A stretch of DNA of 64,000 bases from VAZQ01 sp963816745 (GCA_963816745.1 CAWFLQ010000013.1:744001-808000); one strand, 5' to 3'; shown: positions 48,648-58,337, counted from the first letter of the stretch. A program made the numbers and translations. The notes: generated by a model from the letters alone, not told the origin.

Positions 48648-49511
48648 GCCAAACGCGGTCAAGCTCGCGCAGACTGCGCAAACTTGTCTGCTTTTTTCTT
48701 GCGCAGACTGCGTAAACTTGTCTGCGCCTGTTGCCTCGCGCGGCACCTTGCTGAACAAGCGGAAGAAGTTGTCGGTCGTTTGCCGGGCGATCTCGTCGCT
48801 CGATACCCCGCGGGTCTCCGCCAGGACCTTGGCGGTCTCGACCACGTAGGACGGCTCGTTGCGCTTGCCGCGATAGCGCCCGGGCGCGAGGTAGGGCGCA
48901 TCGGTCTCGACCAGGATGCGATCAGCCGGCAGGCTTTTGGCGATCGCGCGCAACTCGTCCGACTTCTTGAAGGTCAGAATTCCGGTGAACGAGATGAAGA
49001 GGCCGAGCGCGATCGCGCGCCGGGCGAGATCGTCGCCGCCGGTGAAGCAGTGCAGCACCGCGGGGAAGGCGCCCTTCCCTGTTTCCTCCTCCAGGAGGCG
49101 CGCCATGTCCTCATCCGCGTCGCGCGAATGGATGACGAGCGGCAGGCCGGTCGCGCGCGCGGCGGCGATGTGATTGCGGAAACCCTGTTCCTGCGCGGCG
49201 CGCGGGCTGTTGTCGTAGTGATAGTCGAGCCCGGCCTCCCCGATCGCCACCACCTTGGGATGGCCGGCGCGCGCGATGAGATCAGCAGCGTGAACGTCGA
49301 GCTCCTCGTGGGCATGGTGCGGATGGGTGCCGACCGAGCAATAGACCTGCGGAAAGCGCGCTGCGATCGCGAGCAGCTCGGCATGCCGTTTGACCCGCGT
49401 CGAGATCGTGACGATGCGCGCGATGCCGGCCGCGTGCGCGCGCGCCACGACCCCGTCGAGCTCGTCGGCGAAATCGGGAAAATCGAGGTGGCAATGGCTG
49501 TCGATCAGCAT
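48648..49511 (-). CDS. tatD: TatD-family metal-dependent deoxyribonuclease (no own stop)
   Basis: TatD hydrolases act on DNA 3' ends and peroxide-damaged DNA. Visible are IDSHCHLDFPDF, AIGEAGLDYHYD, PLVIHSRDADEDM, LHCFTGG and RILVETDAPYLAPGRYRGKRNEPSYV. After the conserved NFFRLFSKVPR the expected stop is missing, and about 30 linker residues lead into the MBL domain. The linker is encoded by two near-identical 25-base repeats (48667-48691, 48701-48725). Confidence 0.92.
48667..48725. repeat. Two 25-base direct repeats in the tatD-MBL linker
   Basis: The copies at 48667-48691 and 48701-48725 differ at one base. Each contains GCGCAGAC opposite GTCTGC and can fold as a hairpin. The period is 34 bases, which is not a multiple of three, so the encoded peptides differ. 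Seen from the minus strand they lie where the tatD terminator or MBL leader would be. Confidence 0.8.
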
Positions 49512-49538
49512 GGTAGTGGTCGATCCCTGATCCCAGGG

Positions 49539-49817
49539 TTAGTGCCGCATGTCGGAGCCCGGCGAGTTCGCGTACTCGGCTTCGAATTTCGCGATCTCGC
49601 GCGTCAAGTCCTCCAGCACCTGCTGGCGAAGCGCGGCATCCGACCCGTAGGTCATTTCCGCGATGGTCTTGCCGAGCGCCGAGATGATCTCATCCATATC
49701 AATGGTATCCTTCTCGCCGCTCGGTGAGCCGTATTCTGCATAGAAATCGTCGATTACGTCGGCGATCAGGCAATGCAGGCATGGCCGCTCGTCGTTTGAT
49801 CCTGGGTTATCCGACAT
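49539..49817 (-). CDS. Conserved small acidic protein
   Basis: The 92-residue acidic protein has an N-terminal CLHCLI cysteine pair, then a helical region (DVIDDFYAEYGSP, MDEIISALGKTIAEMTYGSDAALRQQVLEDLTREIAKFEAEY). It has no membrane segment or signal. It lies between metG and tatD in the same direction and is probably cotranscribed. I recognise no function. Confidence 0.65.
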   Translation of the reverse strand: MSDNPGSNDERPCLHCLIADVIDDFYAEYGSPSGEKDTIDMDEIISALGKTIAEMTYGSDAALRQQVLEDLTREIAKFEAEYANSPGSDMRH

Positions 49818-49877
49818 GGCCGTCCTCTCGATCGCAGAGCGTCACCGCCGGTGAGGCTCTTGGTCTCGCGCTGTGCA

Positions 49878-51440
49878 TCAGGTCTGGGCGCTCCCCTCGC
49901 TGTCGACGTAGCGGGGAAATACCGCGCTCGGTGCCGGCAGCGCCACGCCCGCGGCGATCCGGCGATCGCCGCCGAGCTCGGAGAATTGTCGTTCCTCTGC
50001 TGGAACGGCGAGAAGATCAAGCAGTTTCGCCGCCGAGCCCGGCATGACGGGCTGCGCCAGGATGGCGACCTGGCGGATAACCTCGGCGGTGACGTAGAGC
50101 ACGGTCCCTTGCCGCGTCGGATCGGATTTGGCCAAGGCCCATGGCGCCTCGCCGGCGAAATAGCGGTTGGCCTCGGCCACCACCGCCCAGACCGCGTTGA
50201 GCACCTGGTGTAGCTGCTGCGTCTTCATGGCCTCGCGTGCCTTGCCGATCATGCCGTCGGCCGCCGCCAGGATCGCCTTGTCGGCGTCGGAGAACGCGCC
50301 CGGCTTCGGCAGCAGGCCGCCGAGCTGCCGCGCGATCATCGACAGCGAGCGCTGCGCCAAGTTGCCGAGGTCGTTGGCGAGGTCGGCATTGATGCGGTTG
50401 ACGATTGCCTCGTGGCTGTACGCGCCATCCTGCCCGAACGGAACCTCGCGCAGGAAGAAATAGCGCAGCTGGTCGACGCCGTACGCATCGGCGAGCGCGA
50501 ACGGGTCGATCACGTTGCCGACCGACTTCGACATCTTCTCTCCGCGGTTGAACAGGAACCCGTGCGAGAAGATTCGCCGCGGCACCTCGACCCCGGCCGA
50601 CATCAGGAACGCCGGCCAATAGACAGCGTGGAAGCGCACGATATCCTTGCCGATCACATGCAGGTCGGCCGGCCAGTAGCGGCGGAATTTCGGGTCGCCG
50701 ACGTCGGGATAGCCGACAGCGGTGATGTAGTTCGTGAGCGCGTCGACCCACACGTACATAATATGCTTGGGATTGCCCGGCACCTTGACGCCCCAGTCGA
50801 AGGTGGTGCGCGAGATCGAGAGGTCCCGCAGGCCGCCTTTGACGAAGCTCGCGACCTCGTTGAGCCGCTCCTTCGGCAGCACGAAATCGGGATGCCGCGC
50901 ATAGAGGTCGAGCAGCTTGTCCTGATAGGCGGACAGCTTGAAGAAATAGCTCTCCTCCTCGACCCATTCGACCGGCGTGCCCTGCGGGCCGACGCGCTCG
51001 CCCTTCTCGGTGAGCTTGGTCTCGTGCTCGTCGTAATAGGCTTCGTCGCGCACCGAGTACCAGCCGGAATATTTGTCGAGATAGATGTCGCCCGCCGCTT
51101 CCATCCGCTGCCAGATCCCGGCAGACGCGCGGTGATGGCGCTCCTCGGTGGTGCGGATGAATTCGTCATTCGAGCAGTTCATGCGCTCGACCATGGCCTT
51201 GAAGCGCGGCACGTTGCGCTCGACCAGCTCGCGCGGCGTGAGCTTCTCGCGCGTCGCGGTCTGTTGCATCTTCTGGCCGTGCTCGTCCGTGCCGGTGAGG
51301 AACAGCACGTCGTAGCCGTCGAACCGCATGAAGCGCGCGATCGCATCGGTGGCGATCGCCTCGTAGGCGTGGCCGATATGCGGCGGCCCATTGGGATAGG
51401 AGATGGCCGTCGTCAGGTAGTAGCGGGGCTTGTCGGCCAT
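49878..51440 (-). CDS. metG: Methionyl-tRNA synthetase
   Basis: MetG charges tRNA-Met. The 520-residue product has the class I HIGH motif (PPHIGHAYEAIATDAIARF), the KMSKS loop EKMSKSVGNVIDP and an anticodon-binding C-terminal helix region. It lacks the four-cysteine zinc knuckle and the C-terminal tRNA-binding appendix, as is usual for the short alphaproteobacterial type. The start at 51440 (MADKPRYYLTTAISYPNG) is conserved. Confidence 0.97.
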   Translation of the reverse strand: MADKPRYYLTTAISYPNGPPHIGHAYEAIATDAIARFMRFDGYDVLFLTGTDEHGQKMQQTATREKLTPRELVERNVPRFKAMVERMNCSNDEFIRTTEERHHRASAGIWQRMEAAGDIYLDKYSGWYSVRDEAYYDEHETKLTEKGERVGPQGTPVEWVEEESYFFKLSAYQDKLLDLYARHPDFVLPKERLNEVASFVKGGLRDLSISRTTFDWGVKVPGNPKHIMYVWVDALTNYITAVGYPDVGDPKFRRYWPADLHVIGKDIVRFHAVYWPAFLMSAGVEVPRRIFSHGFLFNRGEKMSKSVGNVIDPFALADAYGVDQLRYFFLREVPFGQDGAYSHEAIVNRINADLANDLGNLAQRSLSMIARQLGGLLPKPGAFSDADKAILAAADGMIGKAREAMKTQQLHQVLNAVWAVVAEANRYFAGEAPWALAKSDPTRQGTVLYVTAEVIRQVAILAQPVMPGSAAKLLDLLAVPAEERQFSELGGDRRIAAGVALPAPSAVFPRYVDSEGSAQT

Positions 51441-51588
51441 CGGTCGGCTCGCGGCGGTTCCAGTTCGGCGGGCATGACAAGAAGGCCGGGATTCCAGGCG
51501 CCAGGACGGCACTTCGCGCCTTTTCTTCAGGTGCGAAGGCGGCCCGTGGCTCCCGTTGCCCGGCCATGATGCTTTCAGAGGATAGGTA

Positions 51589-52635
51589 TCAACCGCGCGA
51601 TGCCTCGGCAAGCCAGCCGAACACATTGAAAACCAAGGGTTTTCTCTCAAGATTGTATTCCGCGACCTCGCCCGCGGCCTGGTTGACCTTCTCCCAGGCC
51701 TCCGCCACCCGGTTGAGCTGAGCCGAATCCGCCGTTCCGGACGCCAGCCGCGCGGACAGCCAAGCATTCACGGTATCGACGAAGGCCGCGAGCGTCGCCG
51801 GATCGGTGCCGTAGAGGCGATCGCCGAGCGCATGCAACGCGCTTGGATCGACCGACGGCAGCCGGTCCAGCAGCGCGACGATGCCGTTGCGCAGCTCGAG
51901 CGCATCACCGTCCAGCAGGGCCAGCGCCCGCCGCACGCTGCCCTCCGCCGCCGCGGCGGCTTTCGTGATGGCGGCAGCGCCGGGGCTGTCTCCGATCGCG
52001 GCAGCGGCGGCGCGCGCCACGTCGGCGGCGGGCAGCGGCCGCAATGCCAGCAGCCGGCAGCGCGAGCGGATCGTGGGCAGGACGCGGGCGGCCGAGTGGC
52101 TCACCAGCAGCAGCAGCGCGCGCCGCGGCGGCTCCTCCAGCACCTTGAGCAGCGCATTCGCGCCCTCCCGGTTCAATTCGTCGACGGCATCGACGATGGC
52201 GACCCGCCATCCCCCCTCCCCGGGCGTCGAGCCGAAGAACGTCACCGTCTTGCGGACGTCGTCGACCTGGATGTCCTGACGCAGCTTGCCGGTCTTCTCA
52301 TTGATGGTGCGCTCCAGCACCAGGAGATCGCCCTGGGCCTGCGCCGCGATGCGCCGCGCCACCGGATGATCGGCATCGACGTGCAAGGAGGTTGCCGTCT
52401 GGACCGGCGGCCGACCCGCATCCGGATGCGCGAGCACGAAGCGCGCCATGCGATAGGCGAGCGTCGCCTTGCCGATGCCGGCTGCGCCGCTGAGCAGCCA
52501 GGCGTGAGGAAGGCGTCCGCCGCGATAAGCCTCGAGCAGCACCCGCTCGGCATCATCGTGGCCGTAGAGCACGGTGGTGGCACGCGGCGGCGGCGCCTCC
52601 GCGCCATCGGCCTCGTCGTCGGCTTCGCTCACCAT
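51589..52635 (-). CDS. holB: DNA polymerase III delta prime subunit
   Basis: Delta prime is part of the clamp loader. The 348-residue product has a P-loop-like GAAGIGKATLAYRMARF, the VDAVDELNREGANALLKVLEEPP motif and the SRC motif RSRCRLLALRPL. The cysteine-rich zinc motif of bacterial DnaX-like subunits is absent, as in alphaproteobacterial HolB. It overlaps the tmk end by seven bases, consistent with a tmk-holB-metG operon. Confidence 0.93.
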   Translation of the reverse strand: MVSEADDEADGAEAPPPRATTVLYGHDDAERVLLEAYRGGRLPHAWLLSGAAGIGKATLAYRMARFVLAHPDAGRPPVQTATSLHVDADHPVARRIAAQAQGDLLVLERTINEKTGKLRQDIQVDDVRKTVTFFGSTPGEGGWRVAIVDAVDELNREGANALLKVLEEPPRRALLLLVSHSAARVLPTIRSRCRLLALRPLPAADVARAAAAAIGDSPGAAAITKAAAAAEGSVRRALALLDGDALELRNGIVALLDRLPSVDPSALHALGDRLYGTDPATLAAFVDTVNAWLSARLASGTADSAQLNRVAEAWEKVNQAAGEVAEYNLERKPLVFNVFGWLAEASRG

Positions 52636-53297
52636 GCCGCGCCCGCGAGCTGGACGGGCGCGGTTGCGGGATCGAGCCGCTGGTTCACGGTCTTCCAGAT
52701 GCGGTCGGCGACCGCCGCCTTCGCCGCCGTCGCATCGACCACGACGCAGCGGCCGGGCTCGCCGACGGCGAGCAGGCGAAACGCTTCGCGCAACGCCTCG
52801 TGAAATGCCGGCGATTCAGCCTCGAAGCGGTCGGCGCTGCCGCCGCTTCGCCGCTTGGTGGCGCGCGCCATCCCGACATCGGCCGGCACGTCGAGAATGA
52901 AGGTCAGGTCGGGCTTGAGGTCGCCGACGGTCACCCGTTCGAGCGCGCGCAGGAATTTCGGGTCGAGCTGACCGAGCGTGCCCTGATAGACCCTGGTCGA
53001 GTCGATGAACCGGTCGCAGATCACCCAGGTGCCGCGGGCCAGGGCGGGCTCGATGAGGCTGCGCACGTGATCGTCGCGGGCGGCGGCGAACAGCATCGCC
53101 TCTGCCTCTACTCCGAGCGGCTTCGCCACGCCCGAGAGCAGCACGTGCCGGATCGCCTCGGCGCCGGGCGAGCCACCGGGCTCGCGCGTGCGCACGACGC
53201 CGATGCCGAGCGACTTGAGCCGGTCCGCCAGCAGCGCCGCATGGGTCGACTTGCCGGTGCCTTCGCCGCCCTCGAACGTAATGAATCGCCCGCGCAT
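52629..53297 (-). CDS. tmk: Thymidylate kinase
   Basis: Tmk phosphorylates dTMP to dTDP. The 222-residue product has the P-loop FEGGEGTGKSTHAALLADRL, the DRY-like motif VICDRFIDSTRVYQG and the lid region with RRSGGSADRFEAE. The ATG at 53297 is followed by the conserved GRFITFEGGEG. A GCGAATA-type repeat lies directly upstream, separating it from dacA. Confidence 0.96.
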   Translation of the reverse strand: MRGRFITFEGGEGTGKSTHAALLADRLKSLGIGVVRTREPGGSPGAEAIRHVLLSGVAKPLGVEAEAMLFAAARDDHVRSLIEPALARGTWVICDRFIDSTRVYQGTLGQLDPKFLRALERVTVGDLKPDLTFILDVPADVGMARATKRRSGGSADRFEAESPAFHEALREAFRLLAVGEPGRCVVVDATAAKAAVADRIWKTVNQRLDPATAPVQLAGAAW

Positions 53298-53308
53298 GGT
53301 TCAGACAT

Positions 53309-53388
53309 CGCGAATGGCGAATGGCGAATAGCAATAGCGAATAGAGAAATGAGTGCCTCTATTCGCCATTCGCTACTCGCATTCGCTG
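53309..53388. repeat. GCGAATA/GCGAATG-unit inverted repeat
   Basis: The left arm (53309-53346) repeats GCGAATG and GCGAATA units. The right arm (53358-53388) carries the reverse complement (CTATTCGCCATTCGC and on). It fills the tmk-dacA gap. It is the same family as 32206-32333 and could form a hairpin with a loop of about ten bases, possibly ending dacA transcription. Confidence 0.75.
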
Positions 53389-53392
53389 CGGC

Positions 53393-54643
53393 TTACAGCC
53401 GCTGGAAGCCGGCGCGGAACAGGCCGATCACGAGCTCGGTCGCGGCATCGAACGCGCGTTGGGGCATCGAGCCGGATGCCGACGCCCTCCGCCGCCTGCA
53501 GCGGGACTTCGAGCACCAAGAAGTCGTTGCGCCAGACCTTCAGCATGCCGATCTTCTGGCCCTGTTGCACCGGCGCCCGCACCGGCCCGCTGTAGACCAC
53601 GCGGGCGATGATCTTCTCGCGCGAGCCCTTCGGCACCATCAGCCGGACGGCTTTCGCCGCCGATCAGCGGCACGCGCCCTTTTTCGCCGCCGTAGACCTT
53701 GGCCTGCGCGATTTCCTGGCCCTCGGCGAAGAGAAGGCCGGATTGGAAGTGGTGGAAGCCCCATTCGAGCATCTTCTTGGCCTCGTCGGCACGCTCCTTT
53801 TCCGACTTCAACCCGTTGACGACGACGATCAGGCGCAATCCGTTCTGCACGGCCGAGCCGACGAGGCCGTAGCCGGCTTCCTTGGTGAAGCCGGTCTTGA
53901 GGCCGTCGGCCCCGATCGTCATGGCGAGCAGCGGATTGCGGTTGTACTGGCGGATCTTGTTCCAGGTGAATTCGCGCTCGCCGTAGATTTTATAGTAGTC
54001 GGGATAGGTCTCGATGATGTGCCGCGCCAGCTTGCCGAGCTCGCGCGAGGTCATCAGCTGCCTGGGGTCGGGCAGGCCGTTCGAATTTCCGAACGTCGAC
54101 TTGGGCAGCCCGAGCTCGCGCGCCCGCTTGGTCATCATCTCGGCGAACGCGTTCTCGTTGCCGGCAATTCCTTCCGCCAGCGCGATGCAGGCATCGTTGG
54201 CCGATTGGACGATGACGCCGTGCAGCAGGTCGTCCACCGCCACCTTGCTGTGGATCGGGATGAACATGCTCGAGGTGCGCGACGGCGCGCCGCCGCGGCG
54301 CCAGGCATTGGTGCTGACGATGAATTCGTGTGGTCGGCTTGAGGCGGCCCTCGCGGATTTCGTTGAACACGACCTCCGCGGTCATCAGCTTGGACAGGCT
54401 GGCGGGCGGAATGAGGTCGTCGGCGCCCTTCTCGAACAGCACGCTGCCGCTCTCGCCCTCGATCAGGATCGCGTGCGGGGCCGCGGTCTGGTAGCCGTCG
54501 CCGCCCTTGGTCGGCCCCGATACCGGATTGGGGGCACCGAAGGCAGTGGCGAAGAAACTGAGCGAGATGGTCAGCAAGAAAGCAGAGATCGCCCGCTTGC
54601 CACGGGGCGATGCCAGCCACCTGACGAATTCGCGTGCGTTCAT
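53393..54643 (-). CDS. dacA: D-alanyl-D-alanine carboxypeptidase, penicillin-binding protein 5/6 type (frameshifted)
   Basis: DacA trims the terminal D-Ala from peptidoglycan stems. After an N-terminal signal (about residues 16-32), the catalytic S-x-x-K is SLSKLM, the second motif is SAND, and the third is KTG in DGLKTGFTKEAGY. The C-terminal beta domain and the amphipathic anchor follow. Frames change near 54330, 53645 and 53465, so the end near the TAA at 53393-53395 is read across shifts. The span is 417 whole codons. Confidence 0.9.
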
Positions 54644-54781
54644 GAGGATTGCGGTAAGCCGTGCGTGGCCAAGGTCCACGCTCCCTTCCCCGCCCAGCAT
54701 GTGAATAACAAGCTCTGTCCGTTAGAATCAATGCCGCAAGCGGCGATTTGATGGCCCGTGAACAAGTCCGAGATTGGAGGT

Positions 54782-55691
54782 TCAGTACAGCCCGCGCCCG
54801 CTCATCAAGCCCAGCGCCGCCCCTTCGCTGCGGACCGGCGCGAAACCTGCCGCCGGAGCACTGGCCGGGAACGCGGTCTCGGCGCGGGAATCGCCGCCGG
54901 CGGCGGTGGACGCCCGCGCGGACGGTTTCGGTGGCTGTCGGCCCGCCGACGTGACGTCGCTGGCCGCCGCGGTCCTGGTGGCACCGGTTGACCCGCTTCC
55001 CAGCGCGAACGGACGCTCGGCCGGCAGCGGCGGATTGTCGAGATTGGAGATGAATGGCTTCGCTGCGGCGACCATGACCTTGGACGGCGCCGGCGCCGGC
55101 GAGCCCTCGCGCAGCGTCGCCATCAGCATGCGATCGTCGCTGCCGTCGATCGGCGCGCGGCCGAGATATTCGACCCGCACGCGGGCAAGGCCGTTGCCGT
55201 AGAAATTCGAGCGCCTTGGCGGTACCGATCGAGAGGTCGATGACGCGTTCGCGCACATAGGGACCGCGATCGTTCACCCGCACCACGATCGAGCGGCCGT
55301 TCGCTAGATTGGTGACGCGCGCATAGCTCGGCAGCGGCATGGTGGTGTGCGCGGCCGAGATCCCATGCATGTCGTAGACCTCGCCGTTGGCGGTCAACCG
55401 GCCGTGGAAATCCCGGCCGTACCACGAGGCGATGCCCTCGGCGCGGTAGTTGGGATTTTCGTGCGGAACGTAGGTGCGGCCGTTAATGCTGTAGGGCTTG
55501 CCGACGCGATAGCTGCCGCCGCCCTTCGGCACCGGCTCGCCCTCCTCGACGATGCGCTTGCTGTACTTCGCCTCCCCTCCGACCGGGGCGGCCGAGCAGT
55601 TGGCAAGCAGCAGGCAAGCGAAAGCGAGCATGCCGACGCGGACTATCGCGCCGCCGCCCGAACCCGCTCCTGTGAGCTGGTGCCGCCCCAT
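54782..55691 (-). CDS. rlpA: Rare lipoprotein A, septal lytic transglycosylase-like (one frameshift)
   Basis: RlpA cuts denuded glycan strands during division in some bacteria. The signal ends in a lipobox (FACLLLANC), and the double-psi beta-barrel has ASWYGRDFHGRLTANGEVYDM, VTNLANGRSIVVRVNDRGPYV and RVIDLSIGTAKALEF. A base insertion near 55205 breaks the last strand; removing it gives 303 whole codons. The C-terminal extension is Ala/Pro-rich, with no clear SPOR domain. It precedes dacA in the same direction. Confidence 0.88.
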
Positions 55692-55737
55692 CCGATCCCC
55701 GTGCCGCGCCGGCCTCTCGGTCGCGACCGATCCCCTC

Positions 55738-55813
55738 CTAGTGTCCCGGTTCCGACGTTCGTATCCTCTTGCAGCGCGTGCTCAGACGAACGTCGGAACC
55801 AAAGGGACACTAG
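55738..55813. mobile_element. Palindromic MITE-like element 1
   Basis: A 76-base element begins CTAGTGTCCC and ends GGGACACTAG. The inner arms GGTTCCGACGTTCGT (55748-55762) and its reverse complement (55786-55800) also pair perfectly, so nearly the entire element folds into one hairpin with a three-base bulge. It encodes nothing. It has the shape of a non-autonomous mobile palindrome. Confidence 0.65.
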
Positions 55814-55826
55814 CAACTATACGATT

Positions 55827-55904
55827 CTAGTGTGGCTTTGGATTTGACGTTCCTACGAAGGACTCGCAGCAACGCTGTTAGGAACATCAAATCCGCCACA
55901 CTAG
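55827..55904. mobile_element. Palindromic MITE-like element 2
   Basis: A 78-base element begins CTAGTGTGGC and ends GCCACACTAG. The inner arms (GGATTTGA with TCAAATCC, TTCCTA with TAGGAA) pair with few mismatches. It lies 13 bases from element 1 and shares only the CTAGTGT/ACACTAG ends, suggesting two subtypes of one repeat family. Confidence 0.65.
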
Positions 55905-56011
55905 TACCATATCGCCGTTCGATAGCGGCGGGAATGGGGCTCGTTTGGCTCCCCGCCCGGGGGTGGTAAACACCCCGTATCCGACGCGGCCCCAGCAGCG
56001 GGATCCGCTAG

Positions 56012-57028
56012 CTAGAATGTGGATTTCAGCTTCAGGTGGTCGAGCCGATTGATCGACTTGATGTCCAGGCGCCGTACCTGGCTGTCCTGCAGCACGTCGA
56101 GGCCGACGCTGGCGCCGGCGGCGCCTTGGGCCCAGACCTTGCGATAGAAGTCAGCCATGCTCTTTGGCGTCTCGCCGTTGACCCCGACGATGACGTCGCC
56201 GCGCTTGAGCCCGGCCTTTTCCGCGGGCCCGCCCGCCGTCACGCGGCTGACGAACAGCCGCCCGTGCAACTGCTCGGTGTTGACACCGAGCCATGGCCGC
56301 CCGGGCCCCGGCACTCGCCCTTCCGAAATGAGGTCGCCGAGAATCGGCGCCAGCCGGTCGATGGGCACGAACATGTTGCCCGGGGTCTTTTCGCTTCCGC
56401 CGGCGGCGTCACCGACGATGAGCGAGCCGACGCCGACCAGCTTGCCCTCGCGGCTGATCAGCGCCGCCCCGCTCCAGGCTGGGTGCGGCGGCGCCGTGAA
56501 CAGCGCCTCGTCGAGCAGGTATTCCCAGTTGCCCGCGAACTCGCGCTTGCCGACAACGTAAGCGCCGGCGACCATGTCGGCGCCGCCGAAGCTCGCGATC
56601 AGTACCGGGTCGCGCTCCTTGATGTCGGCCGACTTACCGAGCGGCATCGGCTTGAGCTTGAGCGGCTCGATCGTGCGCAGCAGGCCGAAGCCGCTTTCGT
56701 GGTCGTAGCCGACCACGTTGGCCGGCACGGTGCGCCCGCTGTTGTCGACGACCTCGGCTGCATAGGCCTCGACCATGAGATAGCCGATGGTCAGGACGAG
56801 ACCATCGTTGTCGATGACGATTCCGGAGCCTTCGCGCTCGCGGCCCAGGCCCTGGACAGTGAGCCCTTCGGGATTGATGTGGGTCTTGATCCGCACAACG
56901 GCGGACACAAGGTCCTCGATCCGCGTGTTCTGCGCCGCGGCGGGCGGGCTGCCCGCGAAAACGGCCAGCGTCGCCGCCAGCATGAGTTGCGACGCGGTAG
57001 CAGATCCGAGGCGACGGGCGTTGCGCAT
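56012..57028 (-). CDS. Secreted S1C (DegP-like) protease homologue with PDZ domain, catalytic residues altered
   Basis: The 338-residue exported protein has a signal peptide (cleavage near AAAQ), a trypsin-like domain and one PDZ domain (RPWLGVNTEQLHGRLFVSRV, AGLKRGDVIVGVNGE). Compared with DegP, the His position (TNNHV) reads TIGYL and the Asp position (PRSDIALI) reads HESGFGLL, while the Ser region reads PAWSGAALI. So two of three catalytic residues appear lost. It is probably a binding protein or chaperone rather than a protease, which is inference. Confidence 0.82.
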   Translation of the reverse strand: MRNARRLGSATASQLMLAATLAVFAGSPPAAAQNTRIEDLVSAVVRIKTHINPEGLTVQGLGREREGSGIVIDNDGLVLTIGYLMVEAYAAEVVDNSGRTVPANVVGYDHESGFGLLRTIEPLKLKPMPLGKSADIKERDPVLIASFGGADMVAGAYVVGKREFAGNWEYLLDEALFTAPPHPAWSGAALISREGKLVGVGSLIVGDAAGGSEKTPGNMFVPIDRLAPILGDLISEGRVPGPGRPWLGVNTEQLHGRLFVSRVTAGGPAEKAGLKRGDVIVGVNGETPKSMADFYRKVWAQGAAGASVGLDVLQDSQVRRLDIKSINRLDHLKLKSTF

Positions 57029-57122
57029 GGCAGCTCCTGTTCGAAAGGATACGCAAATCACCAGCGTCGCCCATGGTACGCCCGGAATCGCGCCGGCACT
57101 ACAGGGATTTGTGCACGTAACT

Positions 57123-58337
57123 TTAGTTGGGCCCCTGCTCCTCCGGCGGCTTGATGTGACGGAAGGAATACAGCAGCGACAGATCATAGACGATCTTCAG
57201 CACGCCGCAGATCACCAGCGGCAAGCCGGCAAATGTCGTGCTCAGCAGCGCGCCGCTCAAGGTTGGGCTGATCGACGATGCGAGGCTGCGCGGAACGGCC
57301 GTCACGCTCGCCGCCGCGGTCCGCTCGGCCGGCGTGACCACCGCCATCACGTAGGAGGTCCGCGTCGGCACGTCCATTTGGGAGAGCGCGGAGCGCAGCA
57401 GGAGCAATGCCAGAACGATGGTCAGGTTCGGCGAGAAGGCCGCGAGAATGAGGCAGATGCTCGACGGAATGTGCGTGAAGACCATCGTGTTGACGAGGCC
57501 GAAGCGCTTGCCGAGGCGTGCCGCCACCGGATACGAGAAGGCGGTGAGAACGTTCGACCAGAAGAAGAAGGCGCTTGCCGCGGCGAGCGACAGGTCGAAG
57601 CGCTCGAACAGCCACAGTGCCAGAAGCGACTGAACGACAAAGCCGCCGGCAAAGGAGTCCAGGCTGAACAGGGCAGCAAGCTTGTAGACAGTCCCGCGCG
57701 AAGGCCCCAAAGCGGTCGCCCTGGCTGCCGGCTCCTGCGCCGCGGTCCGCGGCAGGCAGGAATAGAACGCCGCACCAAGGAGTCCGAGCGCGGCGTAGAC
57801 GTAAAACATCGCTTGCAGCGCGCCTAGCCGGCTGGTGCCCGATGCAACCAGCACATCCGGCGCGGCGGCGGCGAGCGCGCCGGCCGCGATCGACAGCGCC
57901 CCGATCAGGCTGTAACGCGCGAAGATGCGTGTGCGATCCTGGTCCGCTGCCTTATGCGCCAGCGCGGCGTGCTCGAGCGGCACATGCACCCCGCTGTCCC
58001 CGGTCGTCGGGTTCATCGTACCGACGAAGGCCACAGCGGCGATGAAAATGAAATGCTGGAATTGCGGGATAGCGATCCCGGTCGCGACCATCAGGAATGC
58101 ACAGATCAGGAGCAGCGTGCGGGGGCTGGAGCGCGGAGCAAGGAAGCCGATCGCCAGCGTCATCGCTGCCGAGCCCAGCAGGGCTGCGGTTGCCACCATG
58201 CCGATCTGGAGTGGATCGAAGCCGATCTCGATCAGATAGGCCGGCAGGATGATGGCGGCGAATCCGTCCCCGAACCCGCGCGCGGCGCGCGCAGCGTAGA
58301 GCACAAGGATATCCGACGTTCGTCGCACGGGCAGCAC
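57123..58337 (-). CDS. MFS transporter
   Basis: The 404-residue protein has about twelve membrane segments in two halves, with the loop PRSSPRTLLL between helices 2 and 3. It resembles drug/metabolite efflux MFS proteins, with no substrate motif. Its GTG start directly abuts the chrA stop, so the two are probably one transcript. The pairing suggests a role in export linked to chromate or sulfate, but this is inference only. Confidence 0.85.
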   Translation of the reverse strand: MLPVRRTSDILVLYAARAARGFGDGFAAIILPAYLIEIGFDPLQIGMVATAALLGSAAMTLAIGFLAPRSSPRTLLLICAFLMVATGIAIPQFQHFIFIAAVAFVGTMNPTTGDSGVHVPLEHAALAHKAADQDRTRIFARYSLIGALSIAAGALAAAAPDVLVASGTSRLGALQAMFYVYAALGLLGAAFYSCLPRTAAQEPAARATALGPSRGTVYKLAALFSLDSFAGGFVVQSLLALWLFERFDLSLAAASAFFFWSNVLTAFSYPVAARLGKRFGLVNTMVFTHIPSSICLILAAFSPNLTIVLALLLLRSALSQMDVPTRTSYVMAVVTPAERTAAASVTAVPRSLASSISPTLSGALLSTTFAGLPLVICGVLKIVYDLSLLYSFRHIKPPEEQGPN

